Assembly (NCBI GenBank): GCA_036927565.1
Contig: JAYESD010000008.1
Location: 121,733,498 to 121,797,497, forward strand
Source: Tuctoria greenei
Lineage: Eukaryota; Streptophyta; Magnoliopsida; Poales; Poaceae
Direction of reading: 5' to 3'
Length of the DNA: 64,000 bases
The stretch's first letter is position 1; each line of letters opens with the position of its first letter. Made by a program: the position numbers and the translations under genes. Under the pieces are notes generated by a model, which did no database searches, was not told where the DNA came from, and was given only the letters and a program-made list of their open reading frames with translations. This document shows positions 45,681-57,121 of this stretch, piece by piece.

Positions 45681-46910
45681 ATATCTCCACGCACTAGTCC
45701 GATATCTCTCTGAATAGAATCGGACTAGTCCTCCCCAGTGCGGACTAGTCCTCAAAACACTTCACAAGTCACACAAAATCGGACAAATCCGATCACACAC
45801 CGGACTAGTCCGATATCTTTCTGACGTCAATCGGACAAGTCCGATATTAGCACGGACTAGTCCGAAAAACACTCTGACCTAAATCAGATAAGTCCTCCAA
45901 GTGCGGACTTGTCCTCATAACAACTTAGGGTTTCACTATCCAGACAAGTCCGATGTCTATCGGACTAGTCCGGAGATTTCCAGAAGCGAAATCGGAAAAG
46001 TCCGCTCCTAGCCAGACTAGTCCGATATTTCGGGACACTTAGGGTTTGCTACACACAGCACACCAGACTAGTCCGGTGTCCACCACGGACTAGTCCGATC
46101 CTTCTAAACCCTAATGGTTGCTTTTAAAAACCCCATATAAATAGAGGTGCATGGCCCAACTGTAAGAACTCTCGAACCCTAGCGCCATCACACCTCCCAA
46201 GAGCCTCAAAAAAACATCTCTCCATGAAATAAAAAGCCACAAAGATCAATCCTTTGAGGATACACTTCGAAACATTGGAGAGACATGTTTCATCACTCTT
46301 GAGCACTTGGTTTGATTCCCTAACACACTCCTGTGATTTTCATTGTAATCTTTTGAGTGTGTTCTTGGTGGAGTTGTCATTGTAATCGAGGGAAGCCCTC
46401 AACGTGTGAGAAGGCCCCTTGAATTTGGCTATTTACCCTTTGTGGTAAGAAAAGAGGATTGTCCTTTGTGGCGATCCGAAGAGGGTAGGGTTGGAGAAGA
46501 CCCGGTCCTTTTGTAGACTCCTCAACGTGGATGTAGGTTGCCTTTGTGGGAGCCGAACCACGGGGTAAATTCCTCGTGTCTTGGTTTGTGTTCATCGTTC
46601 TTATTCATCACATCAATCTAGGGTTTCAATCAACCTCACATATTTTATGTTGAAACTTCAAATATAGGATTGACTTGTTGTATACCCTAGTACATAATCT
46701 TGCAACACTTCAATTAACTGTATATTTCCGCTGCATACACCGTAAAATCAAATTAATCGATCAAACTTAATCAACCTAGTCGGTACACACCGGACTAGTC
46801 CGCACTTTATCGGACTATTCCGTTATCTCTGGTTTTGATCTGGTTGTTAAGTGTTGCAGATTCTGACAAATTTCAAAAAGGCCTATTCACCCCCCTCTAG
46901 GCCACATTCA
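45681..46910 (+). repeat. Sire-B 5' LTR, left-truncated
   Basis: Begins inside the palindrome array (equivalent to 55894 of the 3' LTR) and ends GGCCACATTCA at 46910. TATA box TATAAATA at 46136-46143. Contains a dozen or more palindromes between about 45690 and 46100 and others near 46797-46830. Confidence 0.88.
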
Positions 46911-46911
46911 A

Positions 46912-46924
46912 TTGGTGTCAAAGC
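46912..46924 (+). promoter_or_regulatory. Primer-binding site of Sire-B
   Basis: TTGGTGTCAAAGC one base after the LTR. Close to, but two bases off, the common TGGTATCAGAGC initiator-Met tRNA site. Confidence 0.7.
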
Positions 46925-46962
46925 GGGTTCTTCAAGAAAGAGACTAATTGCTCAAAGAGATC

Positions 46963-49375
46963 ATGTCAGACATGAAGGACGTACACAAGAGCAACAACCA
47001 AGAGAAGGTTGGTGATGACAAGAAATGACAAGAATCAGAAAGTGCAAAAACTCCTTGAAGCCATTCAAGACTTCGAGGACGACGATGAGGAGACGCTTGA
47101 ACTAAAGGCGCTCCTAAGAAAGAAGACTATTTCCAAAGGGAAAGTGAAAGTCGAAGATGAAAAGAAGAAGAGGGGGAGTAGTCACACCGACTACTCCCAA
47201 TATCCTTTCAACTATGTTCGTCTTAATTCCAGCAATAATCATTATTTATCTATCCCTCTAGGAAAAGCCCCACACTTCGATGGAAGTGATTACTCAATGT
47301 GGAGGCAGAATATGAAAATGCATCTAATCTCTCTCAATCCAAGTTTATGGCATATTGTGTGCACAGGGATAGATATCCCAGACGACGATGATGAGCTCAC
47401 ACCAAGCCAAGAACAGGCGATTCATCGAAATGCTCAAGCCGCGACAGTCATTACCTCTTCGCTCAGTCGGGACGAGTTCACCAAGGTGGATGGACTCGAG
47501 ATTGCAAAGGAGATCTGGGACACATTACAAACTGCACATGAAGGTGATCGTCATGTGCGTGAAGCGAAGATTGAAATGATCGAGAGCGAATTGGGAAGAT
47601 TCACAATCGAAGAAGATGAGTCACCTCAAGATATTTACAACAGACTTAAGACGCTCGTCAACAAGGTTCGATCTTACGGAAGCAAGAAGTGGAACGACCA
47701 TGAGGTGGTGAAGCTCATCCTTAGAGCTTTCATGCCTCGCAACGTCACCTTATGCTCCATGATTAAAGAAAGCCCCGGATACAAGAGAATGACTCCGGAT
47801 GAGCTACTTGGAAAAATCATCAATTTCGAGATGATGGAAAAGCAAGCAAAGCATGTCAAGGAATTTGTCGACCTTACCTCAGCAAAGAAGAAAGGGGTTG
47901 CCTTGAAGTCCACCCTCAAGCCCTTATCTAAAGAATCATGAGAAGCTCAATTAGAGGAAGACGGTGACGATGAGAGCAGTGATTTGGATGATGATGACAT
48001 GATACTATTCATGAAGAAATTCAATAAAATGATGAAGAAGAGACAAGGTGCCAAATCAAGTGAAGGAAAATACAAGGAAAGAACAAAGCCAATGTTGAGG
48101 CGGGCATGCTATATTTGTGGTGAGTATAGCCACTTTATAGTTGATTGCCAATATGAAGAGAACAAGAAGAGGAGTAAAGAAGCCAAGCCTCAACCCAAGA
48201 AATTCTTCAAGAAGAAGAAACAAGCCGAACAAGCATACATAGGGAAAGAGTGGGACTCAAATGATGAGTCCTCATCATCATCAGAAGAAGAGATGGCTAG
48301 AATAGCCATCAAAAAGACATCCAAGAAGTCTACTCTCTTCCCTACACTCGGAGCATGGAAGGGGAACAGCACTTGCCTCATGGCAAAGGAAGGTAAACGC
48401 AAGGTAACAACGAAACCCCCCTCCATGCATTCCTATTCTAGTGATAGCGACATTGCTAGTGATAATGAAGATATGCTTATTGGATTGGATAAGAAAACAG
48501 CCACTAAAATGAAATTTTTACTTGATCAACTTGTTGAGAAGGAGAGGTTAATACACCGTCAAGAAGACATGATTGTCTCCCAAAAGGAGGAACATGTCGA
48601 ACTTGACAAACTTCTAGAGCTTGAAAAGGAGCGAAGCAAGTCACTAGAGGTTGAGTTAGCTTCAAGCAAGGAAGCTGTCTTAGAGTTAAACGACTCAAAT
48701 GCTGCAATCAAGGAAGAACTTGCTAACCTAATCAAGGTTAACAAGATCCTTGAAGTGCAAGTTGAGTCACTCAAGCAAGGTGACCCTTCATCCTCTTCAA
48801 GTTCACCCTCTCAACCCATTAAAACTAAAGTTGCTTCTACTTGTACATGTGGTAAACTTGACAACAGTTTGAAAGACAAGTCACCTTCCACCAAGGACAA
48901 GCATCCCACACAAAATGGCATATTTGACAAGGAGAAGATCAAATATGCACGTAGTGCATACTTGGTCACAAGACCTCCAAATGTCAAATATGGCATTGGT
49001 TACTCTTATGGTGAAAAGCAACAAGCTAGAAGCCATAAGAATAACAGGGATAGCAATGTCTTTGTAAAGGGAGGAGTCTTCCAAACTGGAAAATCAAAAA
49101 TTAATGAGTACAACACGCAAGACCGCTGGACTAGTCCGGTCAGGGTCCGGACAAGTCCGGCCTCCCAGACTAGTCCTGTGTATAAACAATAAAAGTTACT
49201 ATTCAGAACTTTCGATCCATCTTATGTCTTAATGAGAAGTAATTATAGTAAGGTTTATGCTAATTATGTTGGGCCACGCCATGAGAACACCAAATCTCAT
49301 GTGTGGGTGCCCAAATACCTTGTGACTAACCTAAGAGGACCCAAGCAAGCTTGGGTACCAAAAACCAAGGCATAA
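46963..49375 (+). pseudogene. Sire-B gag
   Basis: The family start is probably ATG 46963 (MSDMKDVHKSNNQ). A 1-base loss near 47026 shifts frame, and the main frame is readable from 47009. Gag core: PHFDGSDYSMWRQNMKMHL, WDTLQTAHEGDRHVREAKI, FTIEEDESPQDIYNRLKTLV. Zinc knuckle CYICGEYSHFIVDC intact near 48109-48150. A Glu/Lys coiled-coil segment spans about 48510-48780. TGA at 47939-47941 and TAA at 49189-49191 interrupt. The family stop is TAA at 49373-49375, followed by a pyrimidine tract and CAG (49376-49388). Palindromes at 49127-49178 are read as Thr-Ser-Pro repeats. Confidence 0.86.
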
Positions 49376-52300
49376 TTTGTTTTTGCAGGCCTATTCCTTC
49401 GGTGGATTCAAATGGGTGCTAGACAGTGGCTGCACCAACCATATGACCGGAGAAAGAAGGATGTTCGTTGAATATGAAGCAAATGAGGATCCAAGTGAGG
49501 GCATCTACTTCGGAGACAATAGTCAAGGAAAGGTGCTCGGTACCGGTAAAATTGCCATATCTTTCTCACGTATTACATGTAGATTCCTTAGATTATAACC
49601 TGCTGTGACAATGGTTATAATTGCTCGTTCACTAACGAGGGTGTGACCGTCTCTAGGAGGAGTGATGGTTCCATTGTATTGAAGGGTATGTTAAAGGGAA
49701 AACTTTATCTTGTTGACTTCAACAAAGATAAACCTGAACTTGACACATGCTTGATTGCAAAGACCAACATGGGTTGGCTGTGGCATAGACGGCTAGCGCA
49801 TGTTGGTATGAGGAACCTTCAAAAACTCCTCAAGGGCGATCACATCTGTGGTTTGAAGGATGTTGTTTTTGAGAAAGACAGGACTTGTAGCGCGTGCCAA
49901 GCCGGGAAGCAAGTCGAAGCACCTCACCCTGCCAAGAAAGTCATGACTACAACAAGAATGCTCGAGCTACTTCAAATGGACTTATTTGGTACAATTGCCT
50001 ACATAAGCATAGGCAATAACAAATATGGTTTAGTAGTTGTTGATGATTTTTCTCACTTCACTTGGGTTTTCTTTTTGCATGACAAGTCAGAAACACAAGG
50101 AATACTCAAGAAGTACTTCAAGCGAGCTCAAAATGATTTCTTATTGACAATCAAGAACATTCGAAGTGACAACGGCACAGAGTTCAAGAACACACAAGTG
50201 GAGGAGTACCTAGATGAAGAAGGCATAAAGCACGAGTTTTCAGCTTCGTACTCCCCTCAACAAAACGGAGTTGCCGAAAGAAAGAACTGAACGTATGGCG
50301 AGAACAATGCTCGATGAGTACAAGACCTCGGATCAATTTTGGGCGGAAGCGGTCAACACCGCTTGCCATGCCATAAATCGACTATACCTTCATCAACTAC
50401 TCAAGAAGACATCCTATGAGGCTACTTACCAGTAACAAACCTAATATTTCATACTTTCGAGTTTTCGGTTCCCCATGCTATATTTTAAACAAGAAGCCTA
50501 GGACTTGAAAGTTCGCTTCGAAGTCCAATGAAGGTTTCTTGCTTGGTTATGATTCGAACACTTGCGCCTATCGTGTTTTCAACAAGACCTCCGGACTTGT
50601 TGAAGTAGCACGTGACGTAGTGTTTGATGAAACTAATGGCTCCCAGAAGGAGCAAGTTGATTCATGTGTGCTAGATAAAGAAAAAGCTCCTTGCCAAGCA
50701 TTGAGAAGAATGGCGTTAGGCGAAGTTCGACCACAAGAGCCACCTCTACAAATCCATGAGGAAAACGAACCACAAGAGGAGACCAATGATCAAGGGAAAG
50801 CTTCCATACAAGATCAACCTCAAGAAAGTGAAGATGATCAACAAGTCAACGAAGGCAATCATTTAGGAGGAGAAGAAGATGATCAAGAAGATTCAAAACA
50901 CCCAAGAGTACACCAATGCGTCCGAAGGGATCACCCAATCGACAACATTATCGGTGACATCCAAAAGGGAGTAACTACTAGATCTCGCATAGCTAATTTT
51001 TGTGAGCACTGCTCGTTTGTGTCCTTTTTGGAACCACGCAGGGTTGAGGATGCATTGAAGGATCCGGATTGGGTAGTGGCCATGCAAGAAGAACTCAACA
51101 ATTTCAAGAGAAACGAGGTGTGGGAACTAGTCAAAAGATCCAAATCCAACGTCGTCGGCACCAAATTGGTCTTCCGCAACAAACAAGACGAACACGGGGT
51201 GGTGACAAGGAACAAGGCACGACTTGTGGCCAATGTGTATTCACAAGTCGAAGGTTTGGATTTCGATGAAACCATTGCTCCCGTAGCTAGACTTGAGTCC
51301 ATTAGAATATTACTTTCATATGCTACTCATCATGATTTCAAGCTGTATCAAATGGATGTGAAAAGCGCCTTCCTCAACGGACCAATCAAGGAGAAGGTGT
51401 ATGTGGAGAAACCCCCCAGGTTTGAAGACGAAGAGTTCCCCGACCACATATTTAAATTGTGTAAGGCTCTCTACGGCCTCAAACAAGCTCCTAGAGCTTG
51501 GTATGAGTGTCTTAGAGATTTCTTAATTGAAAATGGCTTTAAGATTGGAAAAGTAGATTATACACTGTTTACAAAGAATTTTGACAATGATCTTTTTGTT
51601 TGTCAAATCTATGTTGATGATATAATCTTTGGTTCAACTAACAAATCTTTTTGTGAGAAATTTAGTAAAATTATGACAGACAGGTTTGAGATGTCTATGA
51701 TGGGAGAGCTAAAGTACTTTTTGGGATTCCAAGTGAGGCAACAAAGGGAAGGAACGTTCATAAGCCAAACGAAGTACACTCAAGACATACTCAAGAAGTT
51801 TGGGATGGACAAGGCGAAGCCCATAAAGACTCCCATGGCAACGAATGGCTACTTGGATCTCAATGAAGATGGACCTAGCATCGACCAAAAGGTATATCAC
51901 TCCATGATTGGATCCCTACTCTATTTATGTTCATGTAGGCCAGACATTATGTTGAGTGTATGTTTGTGTGCAAGATTTCAAGCCAATTCTAAAGAGTGTC
52001 ACTTGACAGCCATAAAAAGGATCTTGAGATATTTAGTTCATATACCCAACCTTAGTCTTTGGTATCCAAAAGGCTCCAAATTAAATCTCATTGGTTACTC
52101 TGACGCAGATTATGCCGGATGCAAAGTAGATAGAAAAAGTACCTCCGGTACATGCCAATTCCTAGGTAGATCCCTAGTTTTTTGGTCCTCCAAGAAACAA
52201 AACTCCACTGCCTTATCCACAGCCAAAGCGGAGTATGTTGCAGCCGGGAGTTATTGTGCACAACTCCTTTGGATGCGACAAACTTCAAGGGATTAAGGTT

Positions 52301-52563
52301 ACAATATGAACCATATTCCACTCCTTTGTGACAATGAGAGTGCCATTAAAATTGCTCACAATCCAGTTGAGCACTCTAGAACCAAACACATAGACATCGG
52401 GCATCACTTCTTGAGAGACCACTCCATGAAAGGAGATATAGCCATCTCCCATGTCAACACCGAAAAACAATTGGCCGACATATTCACCAAGCCACTTGAT
52501 GAAAAACGCTTTTGCGAGCTTTGAAATGAACTAAACATCCTTGATGCTCGGAATGTGGCTTGA
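49376..52563 (+). pseudogene. Sire-B pol (protease, integrase, RT, RNase H)
   Basis: Read in a different frame from gag. The protease motif LDSGCTNHMTGERR is near 49411-49455. The integrase zinc region is near 49785-49915 and the core about 49980-50300 (RSDNGTEFKN, then SPQQNGVAERKN). From 50539 a 585-codon open stretch covers RT, with YVDDIIFGSTN from 51610, and RNase H (SDADYAGCKVDRKSTSG). Damage: a deletion of about 17 bases near 49605 (frameshift), TGA 50287-50289, a frame change near 50420, TAA 52294-52296, TGA 52522-52524. The family stop is TGA 52561-52563. RT catalytic residues are intact. Confidence 0.88.
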
Positions 52564-53550
52564 AATTTTGCATACCTGTATGATTTCTTCAAAATATGTT
52601 GATTGGATTGTGAAAATCATCTCTCTATATTTTCTCCAAAAAACTATGTCAGTTACTAGATCTTGGTGAATTATGGTCATTGCTTGATTGTTGTATGCTT
52701 ACTGATCATATTCATCAAGATTAGTTGATTTGATTTACCTCCCTATTTTCTAAATATGTACCTTCAAATATATATGAATGGGCTAAGAAGTTCTTGCCTG
52801 GTGACCACGGACTAGTCCGTGGTTACCCATACTAGTCCGCACATGCAGACTAGTCCGTAGAGCGCCGGTTAGGCCGGACTAGTCAGGTAGACCACGGACT
52901 AGTCCGATATAGCTTCTGGAAAAGTTCGGACTAGTCCGGTCTTCTTCGGACATGTCCGATTTTTCATGTCCATAACCCTAGCAGCCGCCAAACCCTAATT
53001 CCCTCACCGTCACAACTTGCCTCAAGCTTCTCTCTCTTCGCGCTTGAGCTCCCAAGGCGATTTCTTGCTTTCTCCACCAAAAGGCTCCGCATTTGGGCGG
53101 AAATCAAGCTTCCTTGCTCGGAGATTGAAGTTCTTGGACTTGTCCGGCCTTCAAGACCATACTCTTTGAGATTCAAGCGATTTCTTTGGTAATTTTCCCC
53201 CAAACCCTAGAAATCTCTATTTTCTTCATTTGTGATCGAATAGCCTAGCATTCCTCACTATATACATGCCTCCTTGATGTATTACGTTTATGCTAAGCTA
53301 AGTGTGCATTAGGAATCACAATTTGTCTAGTTGATTAAGATTTTGAGGATGAATACCGGACTAGTCCGGTCTATGCACGGACATGTCCGATCACCCAGAC
53401 TAGTTCGTGCCTGTACACCGGACTTGTCCAGTTTTTCTGAACTCAAAAACTAGCCTTTCAATTCCTCAATGCAATTCCTTGTTTTTCTTTCTCACCTATA
53501 CCTTGTATCATCCATTCTTATTCATGCCTTACACAATTCATTCTCAAGGC
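52564..53550 (+). other. Sire-B pol-to-third-ORF spacer with palindrome clusters
   Basis: Non-coding. Palindrome cores start at 52811, 52831, 52849, 52878, 52898, 52930, 52950 (steps 20, 18, 29, 20, 32, 20) and at 53360, 53381, 53399, 53422. The two clusters flank a stretch of about 400 bp that resembles a promoter/leader but has no clear TATA box. I see no gene in it. Confidence 0.8.
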
Positions 53551-55096
53551 ATGTCGAGCTCAAACGACGAGATTTCTGATTTCGACGCCGAGATGGACCA
53601 CGAGGTCGCACCTCGGCCCTCGACGAGCCTTGGCAAGAAATGCCAAGAGCGTCCTTCCGATTTGGCTCCATCTCCTCCAAAGGCTCAGAGGAAGGTGCTG
53701 GCAAAGAAGTCGGCGTCCAAGGTAGCTACAGCTGATGGCCCACGCCAAGCCAAGGGCAAGGGCAAGGGAATAGCAACTGGCCCGGTTGGCCCCTTGAGGC
53801 TGCATGCTCCAAGGGAAGTGGTCAGGGACCCCACTGAAGAGAAGTTCAATGGGAAGGGAAGCGACTCGGCTGCGAAATTTAGAAGTATTGATTGGTATGG
53901 CCGTCCAAAGCAAGCTGTCAATGGAAGATTTTGGTGCAATTTCCATGCAGGTTTCTACAAGTCTGTGTACCTCCCCATGAAGACACCGGTAGTGCCCAGC
54001 TAATGAATCGATTGGGCGCATTTTGAGAAGAAGGGCTGCTCCCCGTTTATTGAAGTGGTGGATGCAGTTGAGAGGCATGGCCTGAAGGATCTTTTTGCCT
54101 TCAAGAACAACTGGAATGATGAGGTAATCGCGCAATTGTTTGCGACGTGCCATTTCTCAAGTGAAGATGAAGAGAGTGTTACTTGGATGACTCACGGATC
54201 CAAGTACAGTATCACTCATGAAGACTTTGCAAGCCTGCTTTACCTTGACACCTCAAGACATGACAACTTGATCATCCACAACATAAGTGTCATTGAGAAG
54301 GACAGGATGAAATTCCTCTATGAGCCCAACTCGAAGTTCAACCCTCCCTCCATGAAGAACATGAAGCCTTTCTTTGTGGTCCTGAACAGAGTATTGAGGA
54401 AGACTATTTCTCCCAAGGATGGTGATGCTGGGAGTGTGCAGGGCTATCTCCGGACCCTGATGAGAGTGATAAGCAAGGATCGTCGGTTTGATATGGCTGA
54501 CTACATTTGGAATGACATGGTGAACATTTCTTGCACACCCAACAGGTCACGTGGATATGCTCCATATCTTATGTTCGTAATTGAGAAGGTCACTGACATT
54601 GAATTTGTCAAGGATGTGGAGCACCTTCCTCTGAGGCCCCAGATGCCTCAAAAGCCAAGCATTCAGGCTGCTCCATCTCCGGCCTCGAGTCCTGAGGCCC
54701 CTGCAAGAGGAAGTGGACATGCCAGGGCTGCCTTTACCACTAGGGCAGCTCCTCAAAAAGGGGCTGCGAGTGGCATCTTGAAGTATCTTGCAGCCATCTT
54801 CGAATCTTGCCGCAAGACTGAGATCAGAAGTCACAAGCTCAACCAAAAGAGAAAAGCTGATATGAGATATGTGAAGGCAAACATCAAGCAGCTAAGTCAA
54901 ATGCTGGAGATCAACCCCATTGGATCTTTAGTAATTTCTGAGGACTCCAACCCTGACATCACCGAGCTCGGGCCCTTGACCCCCCTCCGAGCTTGCCTAC
55001 TTTTGCGTTGGGGGCTCGAGCAGCTCCGCACCTCCTCCTCCTCTTCAGCCCGAAGACGAAGATGAAGACAATGAGAGGACCAACAGCGAGGCGTGA
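53551..55096 (+). pseudogene. Sire-B third ORF (post-pol), best-preserved copy
   Basis: ATG at 53551 (MSSSNDEISDFDAEMD). N-terminal part open to TAA at 54001-54003; a long open stretch 54055-55065 then carries the conserved middle: HGLKDLFAFKNNWNDEVIAQ, FFVVLNRVLRKTISPKDGDA, GSVQGYLRTLMRVISKD, YIWNDMVNISCTPN, GYAPYLMFVIEKVTDIEFVK. The C terminus shifts frame near 54990; the family ending is acidic (DEDNERTNSEA) at TGA 55094-55096. Predicted soluble and basic/acidic, with no membrane segment or signal peptide visible. Function unknown; conserved in all three Sire copies here, in sense orientation. Confidence 0.78.
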
Positions 55097-55140
55097 AGAT
55101 TTTAGGTCCCTCCTCTCCTTCTTTTTGGTGTATTGATGCC

Positions 55141-55164
55141 AAAGGGGGAGAGGTTAAGGGGGAG
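55141..55164 (+). promoter_or_regulatory. Upstream polypurine tracts of Sire-B
   Basis: AAAGGGGGAGAGGTTAAGGG and onward: two G-rich purine runs, about 400 bp before the 3' LTR, at the same place as in Sire-A. Confidence 0.7.
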
Positions 55165-55552
55165 TCTTAGGTCTTTAGCTGTAGGATGCGAGGAGAGAGC
55201 TTCCTTTGTGCTTTTTGTCTATTTTTTGGGTTGTAAAACTGCTTAATATGCTATGTTGTTAATTATGGTCCTGAGATGCAATGCTATGAACTTGTTATGC
55301 TCTTATTGATGAAATATGTGTTTGTGTTCAACACTGTCTTTTATGCTTATTGTTGGTACATCCATGTCAATTAACTCATTATCATCACAATTGTTGCTCA
55401 TACTCATTTAGTTTTGCATCCCACCATAAAGAGTGCACATATGGATCATGTTTTCATCGATTAATGTGTTTTAAACTCATATGTGCATACTTTATGAAAA
55501 TCTCAACTTTTTATCATATTTTGTGAAATCTCAATTGGTTGTCATCAATCAC
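55165..55552 (+). other. Non-coding tail of Sire-B before the LTR
   Basis: AT-rich 390 bp between the two polypurine zones. It contains AAAGAGTGCACATATG and its inverse-like partner CATATGTGCATACTTTATG (about 55425-55495), also present in Sire-A and Sire-C. The pair could form a stem of about 60-70 bp span. Confidence 0.6.
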
Positions 55553-55567
55553 CAAAAAGGGGGAGAT
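55553..55567 (+). promoter_or_regulatory. LTR-proximal polypurine tract of Sire-B
   Basis: CAAAAAGGGGGAGAT directly before LTR start TGAAAG at 55568. Confidence 0.82.
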
Positions 55568-55828
55568 TGAAAGTGCATCTAGGAATCCCTTGTGGGTTTT
55601 GGATGATTTATCACAAGCAAATGAGATCCTAACCACTTTCTTGAGATGAGCACAGGTTTTAATGTGAAAATAAGCAAAGTGCCAAAAAGAAGGGAGAATG
55701 AGGAGCAATGTGGAGAAGAGCTAGAGGAACAAGATTAGTAGATCATTGTGTGTGGAGTGTGTTAAGGAAACACAACCCAAGAGCTCAATAAAAAATAAAC
55801 ACACACATTGCACAAATTTATACAGGAC

Positions 55829-56313
55829 CGGACTAGTCCGACTGACACCGGACTAGTCCGATATCTCTCTCTACACATGATCGGACAAGTCCGATATCTC
55901 CATGGACTAGTTTGATATCTCTCTTACTAGAATCAGACTAGTCCTCCCCAGTGCAGACTAGTCCTGAAAACACTTCACAAGTCACACAAAATCGGACAAG
56001 TCCGATCACACATCAGACTAGTCCAATATCTTTCCGATGTCAATCGGACAAGTCTGATATTAGCACGAACTAGTCCGAAAAACTCTCTGACCTAAATTGT
56101 ACAAGTCCTCCAAGTGCGGACTTGTCTTCATAACCACTTAGGGTTTCACTGTCCGGACAAGTCCGATGTCTATCAGACTAGTCCGAAGATTTCCAGAAGC
56201 GAAAACAGACAATTCCGCTCCTAGCCGGACTAGTCCGATATTTTGGGACACTTAGTGTTTGCTACACACAGCACACCGGACTAGTCCGGCGTCCACCACG
56301 GACTAGTCCGATC
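55829..56313 (+). repeat. Phased palindrome array upstream of the Sire LTR TATA box
   Basis: Core starts: 55832, 55852, 55885, 55906, 55937, 55957, 55977, 55996, 56017, 56048, 56069, 56101, 56120, 56157, 56177, 56209, 56229, 56280, 56302. Steps: 20, 33, 21, 31, 20, 20, 19, 21, 31, 21, 32, 19, 37, 20, 32, 20, 51, 22. Consensus CGGACTAGTCCG, often with ACAAGT in the centre. The last site lies about 45 bp before the TATA box at 56348. Confidence 0.9.
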
Positions 56314-56347
56314 CTTCTAAACCCTAATGGTCACTTTTAGAAACCCA

Positions 56348-56355
56348 TATAAATA
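56348..56355 (+). promoter_or_regulatory. TATA box of Sire-B 3' LTR
   Basis: TATAAATA, conserved at the same place in the 5' LTR (46136-46143) and, with one change, in Sire-A (8195-8202). Probable core promoter just downstream of the palindrome array. Confidence 0.7.
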
Positions 56356-57121
56356 GAGGTGCACGGCCCAACTTTATGAACTCTCAAACCCTAGCGCCAT
56401 CACACCTCCCAAGAGCCTCAAAAACACATCTCTCCACGAAATCAAAAGCCACAAAGATCAATCCTTTGAGGATACACTTCGAAACATTGGAGAGACGCGT
56501 TTCATCACTCTTGAGCTCTTGGTTTGATTCCCTAACACACTCCTGTGATTTTCTTTGTAACCTTTTAAGTGTGTTCTAGGTGGAGTTGTCATTGTAATCT
56601 AGGGGAGTCCTCAACGTGTGAGAAGGCCCCTTGAATTTGGTTATTTACCCTTTGTGATAAGAGAAGAGGATTGGCCTTTGTGGCGATCCGACGAGGGTAG
56701 GGTTAGAGAAGACTTGGTCCTTTTGGGACTCCTCAACGTGGATGTAGGTTGCCTCAGTGGGAGCCGAACCACGGGATAAATTCCTTATGTCTTGCTTTGT
56801 GTTCATCGTTCTTATTCATCACATCAATCTAGGGTTTCAACCAATCTCGCATATTTTACATTGAAACTTCAAATATAAGGTTGACTTGTTGTATACCCAG
56901 TACATAATCTTGCAACACTTCAATTAACTGTATATTTCCGCTGCATACATTGTAGAATCAAATTAATCGATCAAACTTAATCAACCTAGTCGGTACACAC
57001 CGGACTAGTCCGCATATTACCGGATAGTCTGACATCTCTGGTTTTGATCTGGTTGTTAAGTGTTGCAGGTTCCGACAAATTTCAAAACTGCCTATTCACC
57101 CCCCCCTCTAGGCCACATTCA

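Larger units (their letters stand above)
45681..57121 (+). mobile_element. Sire-B: Sirevirus-like copia element, nearly complete
   Basis: 5' LTR (first ~326 bp missing), primer site, gag, pol, third ORF, polypurine tracts and full 3' LTR. Domain order and layout match Sire-A and Sire-C. Inactivated by stops and frameshifts. Flank CTGCA after the 3' LTR (57122-57126) should be a target duplication, but its left partner is lost with the LTR end. It appears to have been inserted into the inverted Sire-C LTR. Confidence 0.9.
55568..57121 (+). repeat. Sire-B 3' LTR (1554 bp), complete
   Basis: TGAAAGTGCATC ... GGCCACATTCA. TATA box TATAAATA at 56348-56355. Palindrome array 55829-56313 directly upstream of the TATA box, and one more palindrome near 57002. 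Reference LTR for the Sire family in this window. Confidence 0.92.

Noticed and set aside
55829..56313. Regularly spaced palindromic repeats resembling a CRISPR array
   Set aside because: Repeats are only 12 bp, degenerate, with related spacers of about 8 and 20 bp. They sit in a plant LTR promoter, with no cas genes.
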